Shown: piece after piece, positions 45,597-54,393 of the stretch
Layout: the number at the start of each line of letters is the position of its first letter
How positions within the stretch are numbered: the first letter of the stretch is position 1
Assembly (NCBI RefSeq): GCF_900111555.1
Contig: NZ_FOHZ01000005.1
Coordinates: forward strand, 1-64,000
Reading direction: 5' to 3'
DNA: 64,000 nucleotides
Source of the DNA: Marinobacter segnicrescens
GTDB taxonomy: Bacteria; Pseudomonadota; Gammaproteobacteria; Pseudomonadales; Oleiphilaceae
Notes under the pieces: generated by a model
Database searches by the model: none
Told to the model about the DNA's origin: nothing
What the model saw: only the letters and a program-made list of their open reading frames with translations
Position numbers and translations under genes: made by a program

Positions 45597-46262
45597 ATGT
45601 CAGCACCTGTCGATCACCTTCAGGAACGCCTTCTCGATGCCAGTGAGTCACTCACTGACATCATGCCCTCCGCTATCACCCTTGCGATGATGCTTCGCCA
45701 CCGATCCATGGCCGCCTGGCTGCGCCGTGAATTCGAGGGATATGCGCCTGAAACCGAACTGCCCGCCTATCGTCATGATGTCAGCGGACATATTGTAGCC
45801 CGCTCTCCGCAGTACGGGTGGATTCCCGCTCCAGTAGACAAGCAGCAGCTGGAGCAATTTGGCCACCTGGACCTTCACGAGGGCGTGGCAGAGCTCGAAA
45901 AAATCTGCATGAACTGCAAGAAGGGCAATGGGCACCGTATTTCCCTGCCCCCGGAGCACCTGCGGGAACTGCAGCAGAAGATCAACCTGACCGCCGAACT
46001 GGCGATCAATGTCAGCCGGAGCGCTTACTGCGACGTCATCCGAACCATCCGCGGCACCCTCTACCTCTGGACCAGTGCGGTGCTGGAATCCGGTCTGGCC
46101 GGTGACCATAACTCCTTCAGCCAGGAAGAAAAGCAACAGGTCGCTGGCCTGGACGAGCCGACCCGGTTCTGGCGGGAAGCGGCTGAATCACTGCATCAGC
46201 TGCCGGTACCTGACGTACGAGAAGCCGGTTTCCTGGAGCGCATGTTTGGTCGCGCCGGCTGA
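45597..46262 (+). CDS. AbiTii-domain-like protein
   Basis: 221 aa. The N-terminal part (LLDASESLTDIMPSAITLAMMLRHRSMAAWLRREFEGY, with ELPAYR) matches the pattern of the AbiTii domain (L.D.S.SL...L..A..LA..L....L..W...EL.GY ... LP.YR), found at the N terminus of abortive-infection-type and other defence proteins. The middle and C-terminal parts are helical and carry a CMNCKKGNGH segment. No nuclease or toxin motif is visible. GGGAG precedes the ATG. No other defence gene adjoins it. Confidence 0.6.
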   Translation: MSAPVDHLQERLLDASESLTDIMPSAITLAMMLRHRSMAAWLRREFEGYAPETELPAYRHDVSGHIVARSPQYGWIPAPVDKQQLEQFGHLDLHEGVAELEKICMNCKKGNGHRISLPPEHLRELQQKINLTAELAINVSRSAYCDVIRTIRGTLYLWTSAVLESGLAGDHNSFSQEEKQQVAGLDEPTRFWREAAESLHQLPVPDVREAGFLERMFGRAG

Positions 46263-46284
46263 AACAGCCGACACAACAGCCTAC

Positions 46285-46322
46285 CCACATTCCGGCTTCC
46301 CTTCAGGGAAGCCGGAATGTGG
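46285..46322. terminator. Perfect 17-bp hairpin between convergent genes
   Basis: The left arm begins CCACATTCCGGC and the right arm ends GCCGGAATGTGG; 17 bp pair perfectly around a TTCA loop. It lies between the AbiTii-like and esterase stop codons and has no T-run on either side. It probably acts as a bidirectional stop or as mRNA end protection. Confidence 0.65.
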
Positions 46323-46332
46323 CGACCTGAAA

Positions 46333-47547
46333 TCAGACCAGGGCCCCATTGATCATCGCCCGTAACTCTTCTCGTATCGGGTAGGAAGACGACGGAATCA
46401 ACTGGGTCATGAAAACCATTACCAGCTCTTCCACCGGATCTATGAAGAAGTTAGTGCTGGCCAGCCCCCCCCAACCATACTCCCCCACCGAACCGTTGGT
46501 CCGGGACTTGGCCACATCGGTCTTTACCGAGAAGCCCAACCCGAATCCGTTACCTTCATAGGGGGTCTCACTGAATGCCCCGATGGACAGTCCGGGCAAG
46601 TCCTGGTTGCCAGGCAGGTGATTCAGGCGCATGAACTCCAGGGTCTTGCGACCAATGATACGGTGGCCATCCAGCTCACCCCCCTGGCAAAGCGCCTGGG
46701 CAAACCGGAAATAGTCATCCACGGTGGATACCAGGCCTGCCCCACCAGCCAGGAAATTCGGACGCTCCCGATAACGGGAGGTTTCCGGGTCATCCTGCAG
46801 AGCCATCTGGTCACCCGGCTGGTAGAGATAGCAGGCCGCAAAGCGGTCCATCTGATCTTCCCGGACCTGGAAACCTGTATCCCTCATACCCAGCGGTTCA
46901 AAAATGTGCTCACGGAAATAGTCATCCAGTGACTGCCCGGATAACAATTGCACGAGGTAACCCAGCACATCGGTGGCCACCGAATAGTTCCAGGCGGTGC
47001 CGGGATCGAACTCCAGGGGCATCTCGGCGAGCTGTTCAATCAGCTTGTCCAGGGTCAGGTCCCGGCTGCCATCCAGTTTCAGCTCCCGGTAGGCGGCATC
47101 CACGTTACTCCTGCAGAGAAAGCCGTAGGTGAGCCCTGACATATGGGTGAACAGGTCCCGGATCCGCATGGTGGTCGTTGCCGGGCGAGTAATGAAATTC
47201 GGATAGATGCCGTTGTCGTAGACCCGCAGATGCTTCCAGGACGGAATGTACTTGTGCACCGGGTCATCCAGCAGGAATCGGCCCTGTTCGTACAACTGCA
47301 TCATGGCAACGGAGGTGACCGGCTTGGTCATGGAGTAGATGCGGAACACCGTATCCCGCCGGGCCGGTTTGTTCCGTTCGATATCCATAAGACCCTGCGC
47401 CTTCACCCAGGCAATCTCGCCACGGCGAGCTACCAGGGTTACCGCACCGGGGAACTTGCCGGTACGGATATAGCGCTCATCCAGGTGACGACTGATATTT
47501 TCAAGACGGTCCAGCGACAGACCAGCTACAACGTTGGCTCCTGACAT
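46333..47547 (-). CDS. Serine hydrolase of the beta-lactamase/esterase (class C, EstB) family
   Basis: 404 aa with no signal peptide. The nucleophile motif is [12 protein letters not shown] (Ser-x-x-Lys), the second is [11 protein letters not shown] (Tyr-Ser-Val in place of YxN), and the glycine motif [14 protein letters not shown] is near the C terminus. These features fit EstB-type carboxylesterases, often active on short esters, rather than penicillin-destroying enzymes. Cytoplasmic location is expected. The substrate is unknown. Confidence 0.88.
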   Translation of the reverse strand: MSGANVVAGLSLDRLENISRHLDERYIRTGKFPGAVTLVARRGEIAWVKAQGLMDIERNKPARRDTVFRIYSMTKPVTSVAMMQLYEQGRFLLDDPVHKYIPSWKHLRVYDNGIYPNFITRPATTTMRIRDLFTHMSGLTYGFLCRSNVDAAYRELKLDGSRDLTLDKLIEQLAEMPLEFDPGTAWNYSVATDVLGYLVQLLSGQSLDDYFREHIFEPLGMRDTGFQVREDQMDRFAACYLYQPGDQMALQDDPETSRYRERPNFLAGGAGLVSTVDDYFRFAQALCQGGELDGHRIIGRKTLEFMRLNHLPGNQDLPGLSIGAFSETPYEGNGFGLGFSVKTDVAKSRTNGSVGEYGWGGLASTNFFIDPVEELVMVFMTQLIPSSSYPIREELRAMINGALV

Positions 47548-47694
47548 GGGGGTAATCCTGTTGATTATGGCCGGGGCCGGGTTCCGGGCCCGATCCGATC
47601 GGGCACCTTGAACCTGGCTGCCGCGGCTTCATTGTTTTTGGTAGTAGACTTCAGATCAGTCAGCTTATGCGATAGATGCCCGGGGGAGAAGCCC

Positions 47695-47970
47695 ATGCGA
47701 CTTGTTTTCACACTGGTTCTGACGGTGGTGGCGATTGCCGTTGTCGCCTACGCCCATTGGCAACTGGCACGCCAGGTAACCGCCAGCCCCCGGCGATGGC
47801 TGGGGCATGGCCTGTTGGCGTTGGTTGCCGTTGCCTTTGGATGGGCCGTTACCGGCGTCTACATGGGCGCGGAAGAAGGCGGCGGGGCGGCGGCCTTTCT
47901 GACAGCCATCGGCGTGGCGCACCTGCCTCCGGCGATTGTGCTGTTTCTGAAACAGCAACAGGCCCGCTGA
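47695..47970 (+). CDS. Small membrane protein
   Basis: 91 aa from the ATG behind GGGGAGAAG; a longer frame adds 29 unlikely residues. Three hydrophobic segments are seen (about 3-22, 31-50 and 58-84), with a short basic loop SPRRW. No family is recognised. Confidence 0.65.
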   Translation: MRLVFTLVLTVVAIAVVAYAHWQLARQVTASPRRWLGHGLLALVAVAFGWAVTGVYMGAEEGGGAAAFLTAIGVAHLPPAIVLFLKQQQAR

Positions 47971-48033
47971 CCATGCTTGTCATGGCCCGCGCCCGTGATA
48001 TGATAGCCAATACTGTACATTTAACCAGTATCG

Positions 48034-49104
48034 GTGACTCCATTGAAGACTCGCGGCACGGCCCTGAACCCTCACAACCGGTTCCAGCCTATTGCAACTG
48101 ATCGCCAGGTCGACGACGGCTGGTACCAGGCCCCCGAAGACACCCTGTGCCCGGATTCGGTTGCCACCGAAGTCACGGACGAGAGGGTACGTACTATCAT
48201 CAGCCGAAATCGGTCACCGGATGTGCCTTTCGACCAGTCCATCAACCCCTACCGGGGGTGCGAGCATGCGTGCATCTACTGCTTTGCACGTCCGACCCAC
48301 GCCTACTGGGACCTTTCACCGGGCCTGGACTTTGAAACCCGCCTTATCGCCAAGCCAAACGCTGCTGATCAGTTGCGGCGAGAGCTGGACAGGCCGGGCT
48401 ATCGACCAGCCACCATTGCCCTGGGGGTGAACACGGACGCCTATCAGCCGGTCGAGCGCGAGCGCGGTATCACCCGACAACTACTGGAAGTCCTGCTTGA
48501 ATACCGTCACCCGGTATCCATCATCACCAAGGGTGGCCTTATCCTCCGGGACCTTGACCTGTTGTCAGAGCTTGCAAGCCAGCGGCTTTGCTCTGTCCGT
48601 GTCAGCCTGACCACCCTCGACAACAACCTGAAACGCACCATGGAACCCCGTACCGCCGCCCCGGCAACCCGACTGAAAGTCTTGCGGGAGCTGTCGGCCG
48701 CCGGCGTCCCTACCGGCATAATAATGGGGCCGGTCATCCCGTTCGTGAACGACCATGAGCTGGAGCGGATTCTGGAAGCGGCCGCCACGGCAGGGGCCAT
48801 ACGGGCAAGCTGGATCCTTCTGAGGCTGCCTCTGGAACTGGACGAACTCTTCCAGGACTGGCTGCAAAGGCACTTCCCGCAACGGGCGGATCATGTCATG
48901 GCGAGGATGCGGGACCTGCGTGGCGGCAAGAGCTACCAGAGTGAATTCGGCAAGCGAATGACCGGTTCAGGCCCCTATGCCGACCTCATACGCCAGCGTT
49001 TCAACCGGCAAGCGAGGGCTGTCGGGCTGAATCGTGAACCCGAGCCAGCCCTGCGGACCGACCTGTTCAGGCGCCCCGGTAGCGAGCAGTTGGGCTTACT
49101 CTGA
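48034..49104 (+). CDS. Radical SAM protein (PA0069 / spore-photoproduct-lyase-like)
   Basis: 356 aa from a GTG start. The [4Fe-4S] motif is RGCEHACIYCFARP (CxxxCxxC), preceded by NPYRGC and followed by TKGGLILRDLDLL and the C-terminal GSGPYADLIRQRF, typical of the PA0069 family. These proteins use S-adenosylmethionine radical chemistry; their substrate is not established. The start has a poor ribosome site, and a TTG three codons later is an alternative. Confidence 0.9.
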   Translation: MTPLKTRGTALNPHNRFQPIATDRQVDDGWYQAPEDTLCPDSVATEVTDERVRTIISRNRSPDVPFDQSINPYRGCEHACIYCFARPTHAYWDLSPGLDFETRLIAKPNAADQLRRELDRPGYRPATIALGVNTDAYQPVERERGITRQLLEVLLEYRHPVSIITKGGLILRDLDLLSELASQRLCSVRVSLTTLDNNLKRTMEPRTAAPATRLKVLRELSAAGVPTGIIMGPVIPFVNDHELERILEAAATAGAIRASWILLRLPLELDELFQDWLQRHFPQRADHVMARMRDLRGGKSYQSEFGKRMTGSGPYADLIRQRFNRQARAVGLNREPEPALRTDLFRRPGSEQLGLL

Positions 49105-49121
49105 GCCGGGGCACGTGCCCG

Positions 49122-49904
49122 CTACAGGAAGGCCTGAACCAGGCCCGCGGCACTGACCGTCAACAAGACGGCGCCCAGTACCCGGAAAAATACCGGAGTC
49201 TCTGCCTGCAACATCCTCCGATGGACTTTCAGTCCGATCACATGGCCAACGGCCGCGCAGGGCAATAACCACAGGTGGTGCAGTAGCTGCAGGTCGACAT
49301 CAGCCCAGATAAAGGCCGCCAGCTTGATGAAGACCAGGATAAACCAGAGTGCAAACAGGGTATCCCTGAGTTTTTCCTTCGCGACCTGCTGGGCAGCCAC
49401 GGCAATGATCAGGGGCGCGCCGATCAGCGATGTGCCACTGATATAGCCACCCACCATCAGAAAGATGATATCCACCACGCGGCTATTGCTGCGAAACGGT
49501 CGGTTGAACAGGTAAGACAGGGCATATATGGCAACGATGACAAAGATAATGGCACTCAGCACCCGTGACGGCAGGGTGATCAGTCCGAACACGCCAACCA
49601 GCTTCGGCACCATCATCACTGCCAGCAGATACCACAGGTAGCGCCAGTCCACTGTACTCTCCCGGCGTTCACCAGCCCTGCGTTCTGCACTGGTCCGGCG
49701 GTTGTTGAGCCAGATCGTCAGGGACGAGAACACGAGCAGATGCACGGCGATAATGGGCAGGAACACCAGAGGCTGGTCATGGACCAGCAGCAGGAATGGC
49801 AGGGACAGCACCGCACCACCAAATCCCAGCCCCGAACGGACGAACCCGCTCCAGACAAAGATCAGCGCAATAAGGACATATTGGTAGGCGGCCAGTGACG
49901 ACAT
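49122..49904 (-). CDS. TauE/SafE (TSUP) family permease
   Basis: 260 aa from the ATG giving MSSLAAYQY behind GGGAG; the frame extends 52 residues upstream but this region overlaps the divergent gene. Eight membrane helices are seen in two halves with the TSUP features GFGGAVLSLPFLLL and GGYISGTSLIGAPLII. TSUP proteins carry sulfite, sulfonates or other organic anions; the substrate here is not determined. Confidence 0.85.
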   Translation of the reverse strand: MSSLAAYQYVLIALIFVWSGFVRSGLGFGGAVLSLPFLLLVHDQPLVFLPIIAVHLLVFSSLTIWLNNRRTSAERRAGERRESTVDWRYLWYLLAVMMVPKLVGVFGLITLPSRVLSAIIFVIVAIYALSYLFNRPFRSNSRVVDIIFLMVGGYISGTSLIGAPLIIAVAAQQVAKEKLRDTLFALWFILVFIKLAAFIWADVDLQLLHHLWLLPCAAVGHVIGLKVHRRMLQAETPVFFRVLGAVLLTVSAAGLVQAFL

Positions 49905-50020
49905 CCGATACAGCTCCCGGGTTATACTCGGCGAAAACGGGTGGAAATCATACAGGGATTCTCGAGCGCTGACAGGCTCCGGTTCCACCCGGCCAATCCA
50001 CCAGACAGGGACGCCGACCC

Positions 50021-50641
50021 ATGGGCAGCGAGCAATACAGGAAACGGACGACCATCTCACGCCTGCATAAACTTGGCCGCCAACTGGTCTATTCCAGGCA
50101 CGCGCTCTGGGGGCTTGGGCTGGCGTCCTTCCTGGAGTCCATCATCGTACCGATTCCGCTTGAAGCAATACTGATCCCGCTTATGCAGGCGCGCCGCCAC
50201 CAGCTTTTCCTGCTGGCAGGGATTGCCTTGCTGGGTTGCCTGCTGGGTGCCGCCACAGGGTATGCTGTGGGTTACTTCGTTTTCGACGCCATCGGAGCGC
50301 AACTGGTGGAATGGGCATCGTCACCGGAACAGTTCGAACGGGTGCGCCAGAGCATGGAAACCGGTGGTTTCTGGTTTGTACTCAGTGTTGGCGTTATTCC
50401 GATACCGTTCCAGATCGCCATGCTTGCCGCAGGCGCCACCGGTTTTTCGTTTACGCTGTTCATGGTCGCATCGGCCATTTCCCGGGCGATCCGCTATTTC
50501 GGATTGGCCCTTCTGGTACTGGTGGCCGGGAACAAGGCACAGGCCATTTTCGAACGGCACAAGGTAAAAACCGCCGTCATCATCACGCTCTTGGTGGCAG
50601 GTGCCTGGGGCCTGTCACTTATCCGTGACGGAGCGTCATGA
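50021..50641 (+). CDS. YqaA/DedA (VTT) family membrane protein
   Basis: 206 aa with five hydrophobic segments. SFLESIIVPIPLEAILIPLM and the later FWFVLSVGVIPIPFQIAMLAAG are the two re-entrant-loop motifs (E..... P.P) of VTT-domain proteins. Family members act in membrane-lipid flipping or envelope integrity. Its start lies 117 bp from the divergent TSUP gene, and the ankyrin gene follows 25 bp after its stop. Confidence 0.85.
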   Translation: MGSEQYRKRTTISRLHKLGRQLVYSRHALWGLGLASFLESIIVPIPLEAILIPLMQARRHQLFLLAGIALLGCLLGAATGYAVGYFVFDAIGAQLVEWASSPEQFERVRQSMETGGFWFVLSVGVIPIPFQIAMLAAGATGFSFTLFMVASAISRAIRYFGLALLVLVAGNKAQAIFERHKVKTAVIITLLVAGAWGLSLIRDGAS

Positions 50642-50666
50642 ACGCCAGCAACTTTCGGGAGTAATA

Positions 50667-51008
50667 ATGAGCAGAGCAAAACCACCAGAGCCACAAAAGC
50701 CTGACAGTGAACAGGATAAGGACGCCATTGCCTTCGCCCAGGGAATCTTTGAGCTGGCCAGAAACGGAGGTACCGGGGTGCTGGCCACCCTGCTCAACGC
50801 CGGCGTACCGGTTGACGTTCGCACCAGCGAGGGCGAAAGCCTGCTGATTCTGGCGGTGCGCAATGGCCATATCGACACCGCCCGCCTGTTGCTGGAGAGT
50901 GGCGCGAACCCGGACCTCACCGATGTAAATGGCAACACGGCGCTGGATCTCGCCCTCGCCACGGGCGCCTCCGAGATGATCAAACTGCTGACGGAAAAGG
51001 AGCAGTAG
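50667..51008 (+). CDS. Ankyrin-repeat protein
   Basis: 113 aa from the ATG behind GGGAG. Two to three ankyrin repeats are seen: LATLLNAGVPVDVRTSEGES, SLLILAVRNGHIDTARLLLESGANPDLTD and GNTALDLALATGASEMIKLL. There is no signal peptide. It is likely a cytoplasmic protein-interaction module, probably co-transcribed with the VTT gene. Partner unknown. Confidence 0.85.
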   Translation: MSRAKPPEPQKPDSEQDKDAIAFAQGIFELARNGGTGVLATLLNAGVPVDVRTSEGESLLILAVRNGHIDTARLLLESGANPDLTDVNGNTALDLALATGASEMIKLLTEKEQ

Positions 51009-51065
51009 CCAGCCCCTTCTGTGCACCTGACCAGATTCCATCTGGGGCTCCTATGGGACTATTAC

Positions 51066-51092
51066 ATTGCACACAATCTTATTGCGTGCAAT
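51066..51092. promoter_or_regulatory. OhrR-type operator upstream of ohr
   Basis: The arms TTGCACACAAT and ATTGCGTGCAA are inverted with a CTT spacer and one mismatch; the outer A and T extend the symmetry to 27 bp. It sits about 90 bp before the ohr start, where the promoter should lie. Binding by an OhrR repressor encoded elsewhere is inferred. Confidence 0.6.
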
Positions 51093-51176
51093 TTTTCCAG
51101 AAGGTATAGTGCAGCTATCCGGCAAGCCGTCAGGCAGCGCCGGACCACTAATCCCTGACACGAAAAAGGATCTGCC

Positions 51177-51605
51177 ATGTCTCTGGAAAAAGTGCTCTAC
51201 ACCGCTTCGGCTGAAGCGACCGGTGGTCGTGATGGCCGCGCCGTTTCTTCCGACGGAGCCCTGGATGTCGCGCTGACCACACCCCGCGAACTCGGTGGTG
51301 CCGGGGGCGAGGGTACCAACCCGGAACAGTTGTTCGCAGCCGGTTACTCGGCGTGCTTTATTGGTGCAATGAAAGTCGTCGCCGGCAAGGCGAAGCTGCC
51401 CATGCCCCAGGATGCTTCCGTAGAAGGGCTGGTAGGTATCGGGCCGTCCAATGGCGGTTTCGGTATTCAGGTGGAACTGCGAATTTCACTGCCGGGAATG
51501 GATAACGACCAGGCCAACCAGTTAATAGAACAGGCTCACCAGGTGTGCCCGTATTCCAATGCCACCCGTGGCAACATCGACGTCACACTGACCCGGGTCG
51601 ACTAA
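51177..51605 (+). CDS. ohr: Organic hydroperoxide resistance protein
   Basis: 142 aa. The OsmC/Ohr fold has the two reactive cysteines in [11 protein letters not shown] and [12 protein letters not shown], and the Ohr-specific stretches [15 protein letters not shown] and LRISLPG. The enzyme reduces organic hydroperoxides using lipoylated proteins. The upstream palindrome suggests induction by organic peroxides through OhrR. No ohrR gene is in the window. Confidence 0.95.
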   Translation: MSLEKVLYTASAEATGGRDGRAVSSDGALDVALTTPRELGGAGGEGTNPEQLFAAGYSACFIGAMKVVAGKAKLPMPQDASVEGLVGIGPSNGGFGIQVELRISLPGMDNDQANQLIEQAHQVCPYSNATRGNIDVTLTRVD

Positions 51606-51630
51606 GGTACCAGCAAGAACTGTACTCTTC

Positions 51631-51662
51631 AGGGCCACTGCCAGCCGGCGTGGCCCTTTTTT
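51631..51662 (+). terminator. Rho-independent terminator of ohr
   Basis: AGGGCCAC and GTGGCCCT form a perfect 8-bp stem with an 11-base loop, followed by a T-run. Confidence 0.85.
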
Positions 51663-51751
51663 ATTGATACGCCTTTCCCGGTTCATCGCTTCCCGACGAT
51701 GCACGGGCTATCCCAAATCAGTAAACTATCGGTTTATTTCGTGGAGTTCCC

Positions 51752-52171
51752 ATGCCCTGGATCAAGGCTTTTATCAGCGGTTTTCTCGCAACACTGGTAT
51801 TTCACCAGGGTCTCTTTGCCCTGTTCTGGATGGCAGGTATGACGCCGGCCCCGCCCTTCAACCTGTCACCGGTGCCCCCGTTTGGTGTGCCTGCAGTTAT
51901 CTCCCTTGGGTTTTTCGGGGGGCTCTGGGGGTTGCTTCTGTGGGCACTGTTGGCACGACTGGCCAGCCCCGCGTTCTGGGGCCTGATGGTCCTTCTGGGG
52001 GCCATCGGACCAACGGCCGTCGCCATGCTGGTGGTCTTTCCTCTGAAGGAAATCGATGTTACCGCCCAGACCTGGGTTGGCGGCCTGGTCCTCAATGGTT
52101 TCTGGGGACTCGGCGTGGCTGTGTTCCAGACCTTGCTGGGCGCTCGCCGAATGGCTGCAGGCACGAGGTAA
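51752..52171 (+). CDS. Membrane protein of unknown function
   Basis: 139 aa with four hydrophobic segments (about 5-30, 44-70, 75-98 and 107-127) and a Pro-rich loop PAPPFNLSPVPPFG. GGAG precedes the ATG. It ends 6 bp before the LysE-family gene, so the two form an operon. No family is recognised. Confidence 0.7.
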   Translation: MPWIKAFISGFLATLVFHQGLFALFWMAGMTPAPPFNLSPVPPFGVPAVISLGFFGGLWGLLLWALLARLASPAFWGLMVLLGAIGPTAVAMLVVFPLKEIDVTAQTWVGGLVLNGFWGLGVAVFQTLLGARRMAAGTR

Positions 52172-52177
52172 GACATC

Positions 52178-52795
52178 ATGTCACTGACCACCTGGCTCGC
52201 AGTCGTCACCATATGCACCCTTGGCGCCATGTCCCCCGGGCCTTCCCTGGCGCTTGTTCTGAAGCAGACACTGGCCGGTGGGCGCGGTAATGGTTTGATC
52301 GTGGCCGTCAGCCACGGCATCGGTATCGGCCTCTATGCCTTTCTGAGCATTATCGGACTGGCCGCCGTGATCACCACATCCCCCACCCTGTTTGCCACTC
52401 TGCAATGGGCCGGCGCAGCCTACCTGGCCTGGCTCGGCTTCAAGGGCCTTACAGCGAAGAGAGGCGACGCTGGAGAGTTGCCGGAAGTACCCACAACTGC
52501 AAGCGCCGCCCAGGACGGCTTCATGCTGGCGTTCCTGAACCCCAAGGTTGCGGTATTCTTTATTGCGCTGTTCAGCCAGGTAGTAGGACCGGACACCCCC
52601 TTGCTGGCCAAGCTTGCCTATGCAGCCACCGCCATGGTGATCGACATCGGCTGGTATATGATCGTGGCCTGGCTGTTCTCCAGCCCCCGGTTGCTGGCCA
52701 GCCTCAAACGAAACGTGGTCTGGCTGGAGCGTTTCTTCGGCGTGCTGCTTATCGCACTGGCCGGTCGGCTGGTCGCCGGCATGCTGAAGGCCTGA
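52178..52795 (+). CDS. LysE/RhtB-family amino-acid exporter
   Basis: 205 aa, six helices. The family signature MSPGPSLALVLKQTLAGGRGNG lies at residues 14-35, with AYLAWLGFKGLTA and FLNPKVAVFFIALFSQ further on. These proteins export amino acids or related metabolites such as homoserine lactone. GAGG precedes the ATG. Confidence 0.92.
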   Translation: MSLTTWLAVVTICTLGAMSPGPSLALVLKQTLAGGRGNGLIVAVSHGIGIGLYAFLSIIGLAAVITTSPTLFATLQWAGAAYLAWLGFKGLTAKRGDAGELPEVPTTASAAQDGFMLAFLNPKVAVFFIALFSQVVGPDTPLLAKLAYAATAMVIDIGWYMIVAWLFSSPRLLASLKRNVVWLERFFGVLLIALAGRLVAGMLKA

Positions 52796-52797
52796 CG

Positions 52798-53145
52798 TCA
52801 CTCCAGCATGCTGAGGTACTGTTTCAGTACCACCGCGTTGTTGTGCTCGTCGTCCTTTGCGCTGTATAGCAGTGTGACGCTCTCGCGGCTCGCCCGTTCT
52901 GCCAGCGGGCGCAAGGTATCCCGGTGGTCTTTCAGTTCAGTCAGATAGCTTCGACGGAACTCATCCCAGGACACGTCCCCCGAGTGGAAGGCCTTGCGCA
53001 GCTTCGATGACGGCGCAATCTCCCTGAGCCATTCGTCAGCGGCAAGCGATTCCTTCGAAATCCCCCTGGGCCAGATCCGGTCGACCAGCACCCGATAGTC
53101 ACCGCTACCGGACTCGTCGTAGACCCGCTCAAGTCTGATTGCCAT
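52798..53145 (-). CDS. DUF488-family protein (YeaO-like)
   Basis: 115 aa from the ATG giving MAIRLERVYD behind GGGGAGG; a longer frame is rejected. The landmark RIWPRGISKESL and a terminal LLYSAKDDEHNNAVVLKQYL match the DUF488/YeaO family, whose function is unknown. It is convergent with the LysE-type gene, 2 bp apart. Confidence 0.88.
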   Translation of the reverse strand: MAIRLERVYDESGSGDYRVLVDRIWPRGISKESLAADEWLREIAPSSKLRKAFHSGDVSWDEFRRSYLTELKDHRDTLRPLAERASRESVTLLYSAKDDEHNNAVVLKQYLSMLE

Positions 53146-53389
53146 AACTTTCCTCCCCTGGTTTGCGATCCATTCAGGCGGCCCCTGCAGGGCACAGTTT
53201 CTGCGTGCTTCACCGTTCATCATAGTCGATCACAGGACCTGCCATCGTCACGGGCGTTTCCGAATTTTAATTACCTCCCGGGGTTTTATTGCTAACCTTC
53301 ACTACAAGATAGGTAACTTCAGGGATGGTTTTCCGGGAGTCAGGGACATGACTCCGGTCAATCCGAACACCGCAACAAGGAGCTGCCAC

Positions 53390-53548
53390 ATGGACCTGAT
53401 TCGAATCCTGATCGCCATTCTGCTGCCGCCCCTGGGCGTTTTCCTCCAGGTAGGCATCGGCAAGCATTTCTGGATAAACATCCTGCTGACCCTGCTCGGC
53501 TATATTCCCGGCATCGTGCATGCGGTGTGGGTCATCGCGAAGAAATAA
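53390..53548 (+). CDS. YqaE/Pmp3-family small membrane protein
   Basis: 52 aa from the ATG behind AAGGAG. Two helices with LIRILIAILLPPLGVFLQVG and WINILLTLLGYIPGIVHAVW define the Pmp3 family, small proteolipids linked to salt and cold tolerance in plants and yeast. It is followed after 3 bp by the DsbA-like gene. Confidence 0.92.
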   Translation: MDLIRILIAILLPPLGVFLQVGIGKHFWINILLTLLGYIPGIVHAVWVIAKK

Positions 53549-53551
53549 CCC

Positions 53552-54205
53552 ATGAACCACCTGACCATTGACATCGTCTCCGACATCGCCTGCCCCTGGT
53601 GCGCCATCGGGTACGCCCGCCTGGCGCAGGCCATGGAGTTGCTGGCGGATGAAATGACTTTCGACGTTCGCTGGCACGCGTTCGAGCTGAACCCGGACCC
53701 CACCGGTGATGGCCAGCCGATCCTTGAAGCCCTTGCCCGGAAGTACGGCCGCACCCCTGCTGAAATGGAGGCCGCCCAGGCTGATATGATGGGGATTGCC
53801 AAGGGCCTGGGGCTGAATTTCAGCCGTATGCAGGAACGCTATACCCGCAATACCTTCGACGGGCACAGGTTAGTGAAATGGGCCGCCGAGTATGGCAAGC
53901 AGACAGACATGAAGCTGGCCCTGTTTGATGCCTATTTCGGGCACGCAGACAACATCGCGGATCCTGCCGTGCTGCGGTCACGGGCGGAGAGCATCGGCCT
54001 GGATGGCAGCGAAGCCACCGAAGTGCTCACCTCAGACCGTTATGGCGAAGCCGTCCGCGAAGACGAGGCTTATTGGCAGCAGGCCGGGGTCAGTGCTGTG
54101 CCGGCATTCGTCCTGAATCGACGCTATATGGTGCCCGGCGCCCAGGAGCCCGACACGCTGGTGCAATACCTCCGCAAGGCCGCCTCCGCACAGGGGGACT
54201 CCTGA
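53552..54205 (+). CDS. DsbA-family (FrnE-like) oxidoreductase
   Basis: 217 aa without signal peptide, so cytoplasmic. The thioredoxin-fold active site is CPWC in SDIACPWCAIGYARL. The helical insert and the C-terminal PAFVLNRRYMVPGAQ (cis-Pro loop region) match FrnE/2-hydroxychromene-2-carboxylate isomerase relatives. It probably acts in thiol-disulfide chemistry. It follows the Pmp3 gene in an operon. Confidence 0.9.
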   Translation: MNHLTIDIVSDIACPWCAIGYARLAQAMELLADEMTFDVRWHAFELNPDPTGDGQPILEALARKYGRTPAEMEAAQADMMGIAKGLGLNFSRMQERYTRNTFDGHRLVKWAAEYGKQTDMKLALFDAYFGHADNIADPAVLRSRAESIGLDGSEATEVLTSDRYGEAVREDEAYWQQAGVSAVPAFVLNRRYMVPGAQEPDTLVQYLRKAASAQGDS

Positions 54206-54230
54206 TAATCCACTAAGCGACATGTATGAA

Positions 54231-54281
54231 ACCAGTTGCACATGCCAGGACCCACTGGTAATTTTGTGCAACTGGTTGCAC
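54231..54281. promoter_or_regulatory. Operator with perfect palindrome upstream of nitronate monooxygenase
   Basis: GTGCAACTGGTTGCAC (54266-54281) is a perfect palindrome with 7-bp arms. A further copy of the half-site, GTTGCAC, is at 54235-54241, giving an 11-bp inverted repeat with 54266-54276. It is 113 bp before the ATG at 54394. The binding regulator is unknown; the neighbouring PadR or a TetR-type protein are candidates. Confidence 0.55.
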
Positions 54282-54393
54282 CAAGACGCGCGACACATCG
54301 TAACGGGCGTCTTCGGCCACCTGTTTCCCTTGTTCACGCTGCCGCCGGGCCCGGACCAACCGCCACCGGTGGCTCAGTCAGTCAGGAGCTGTC

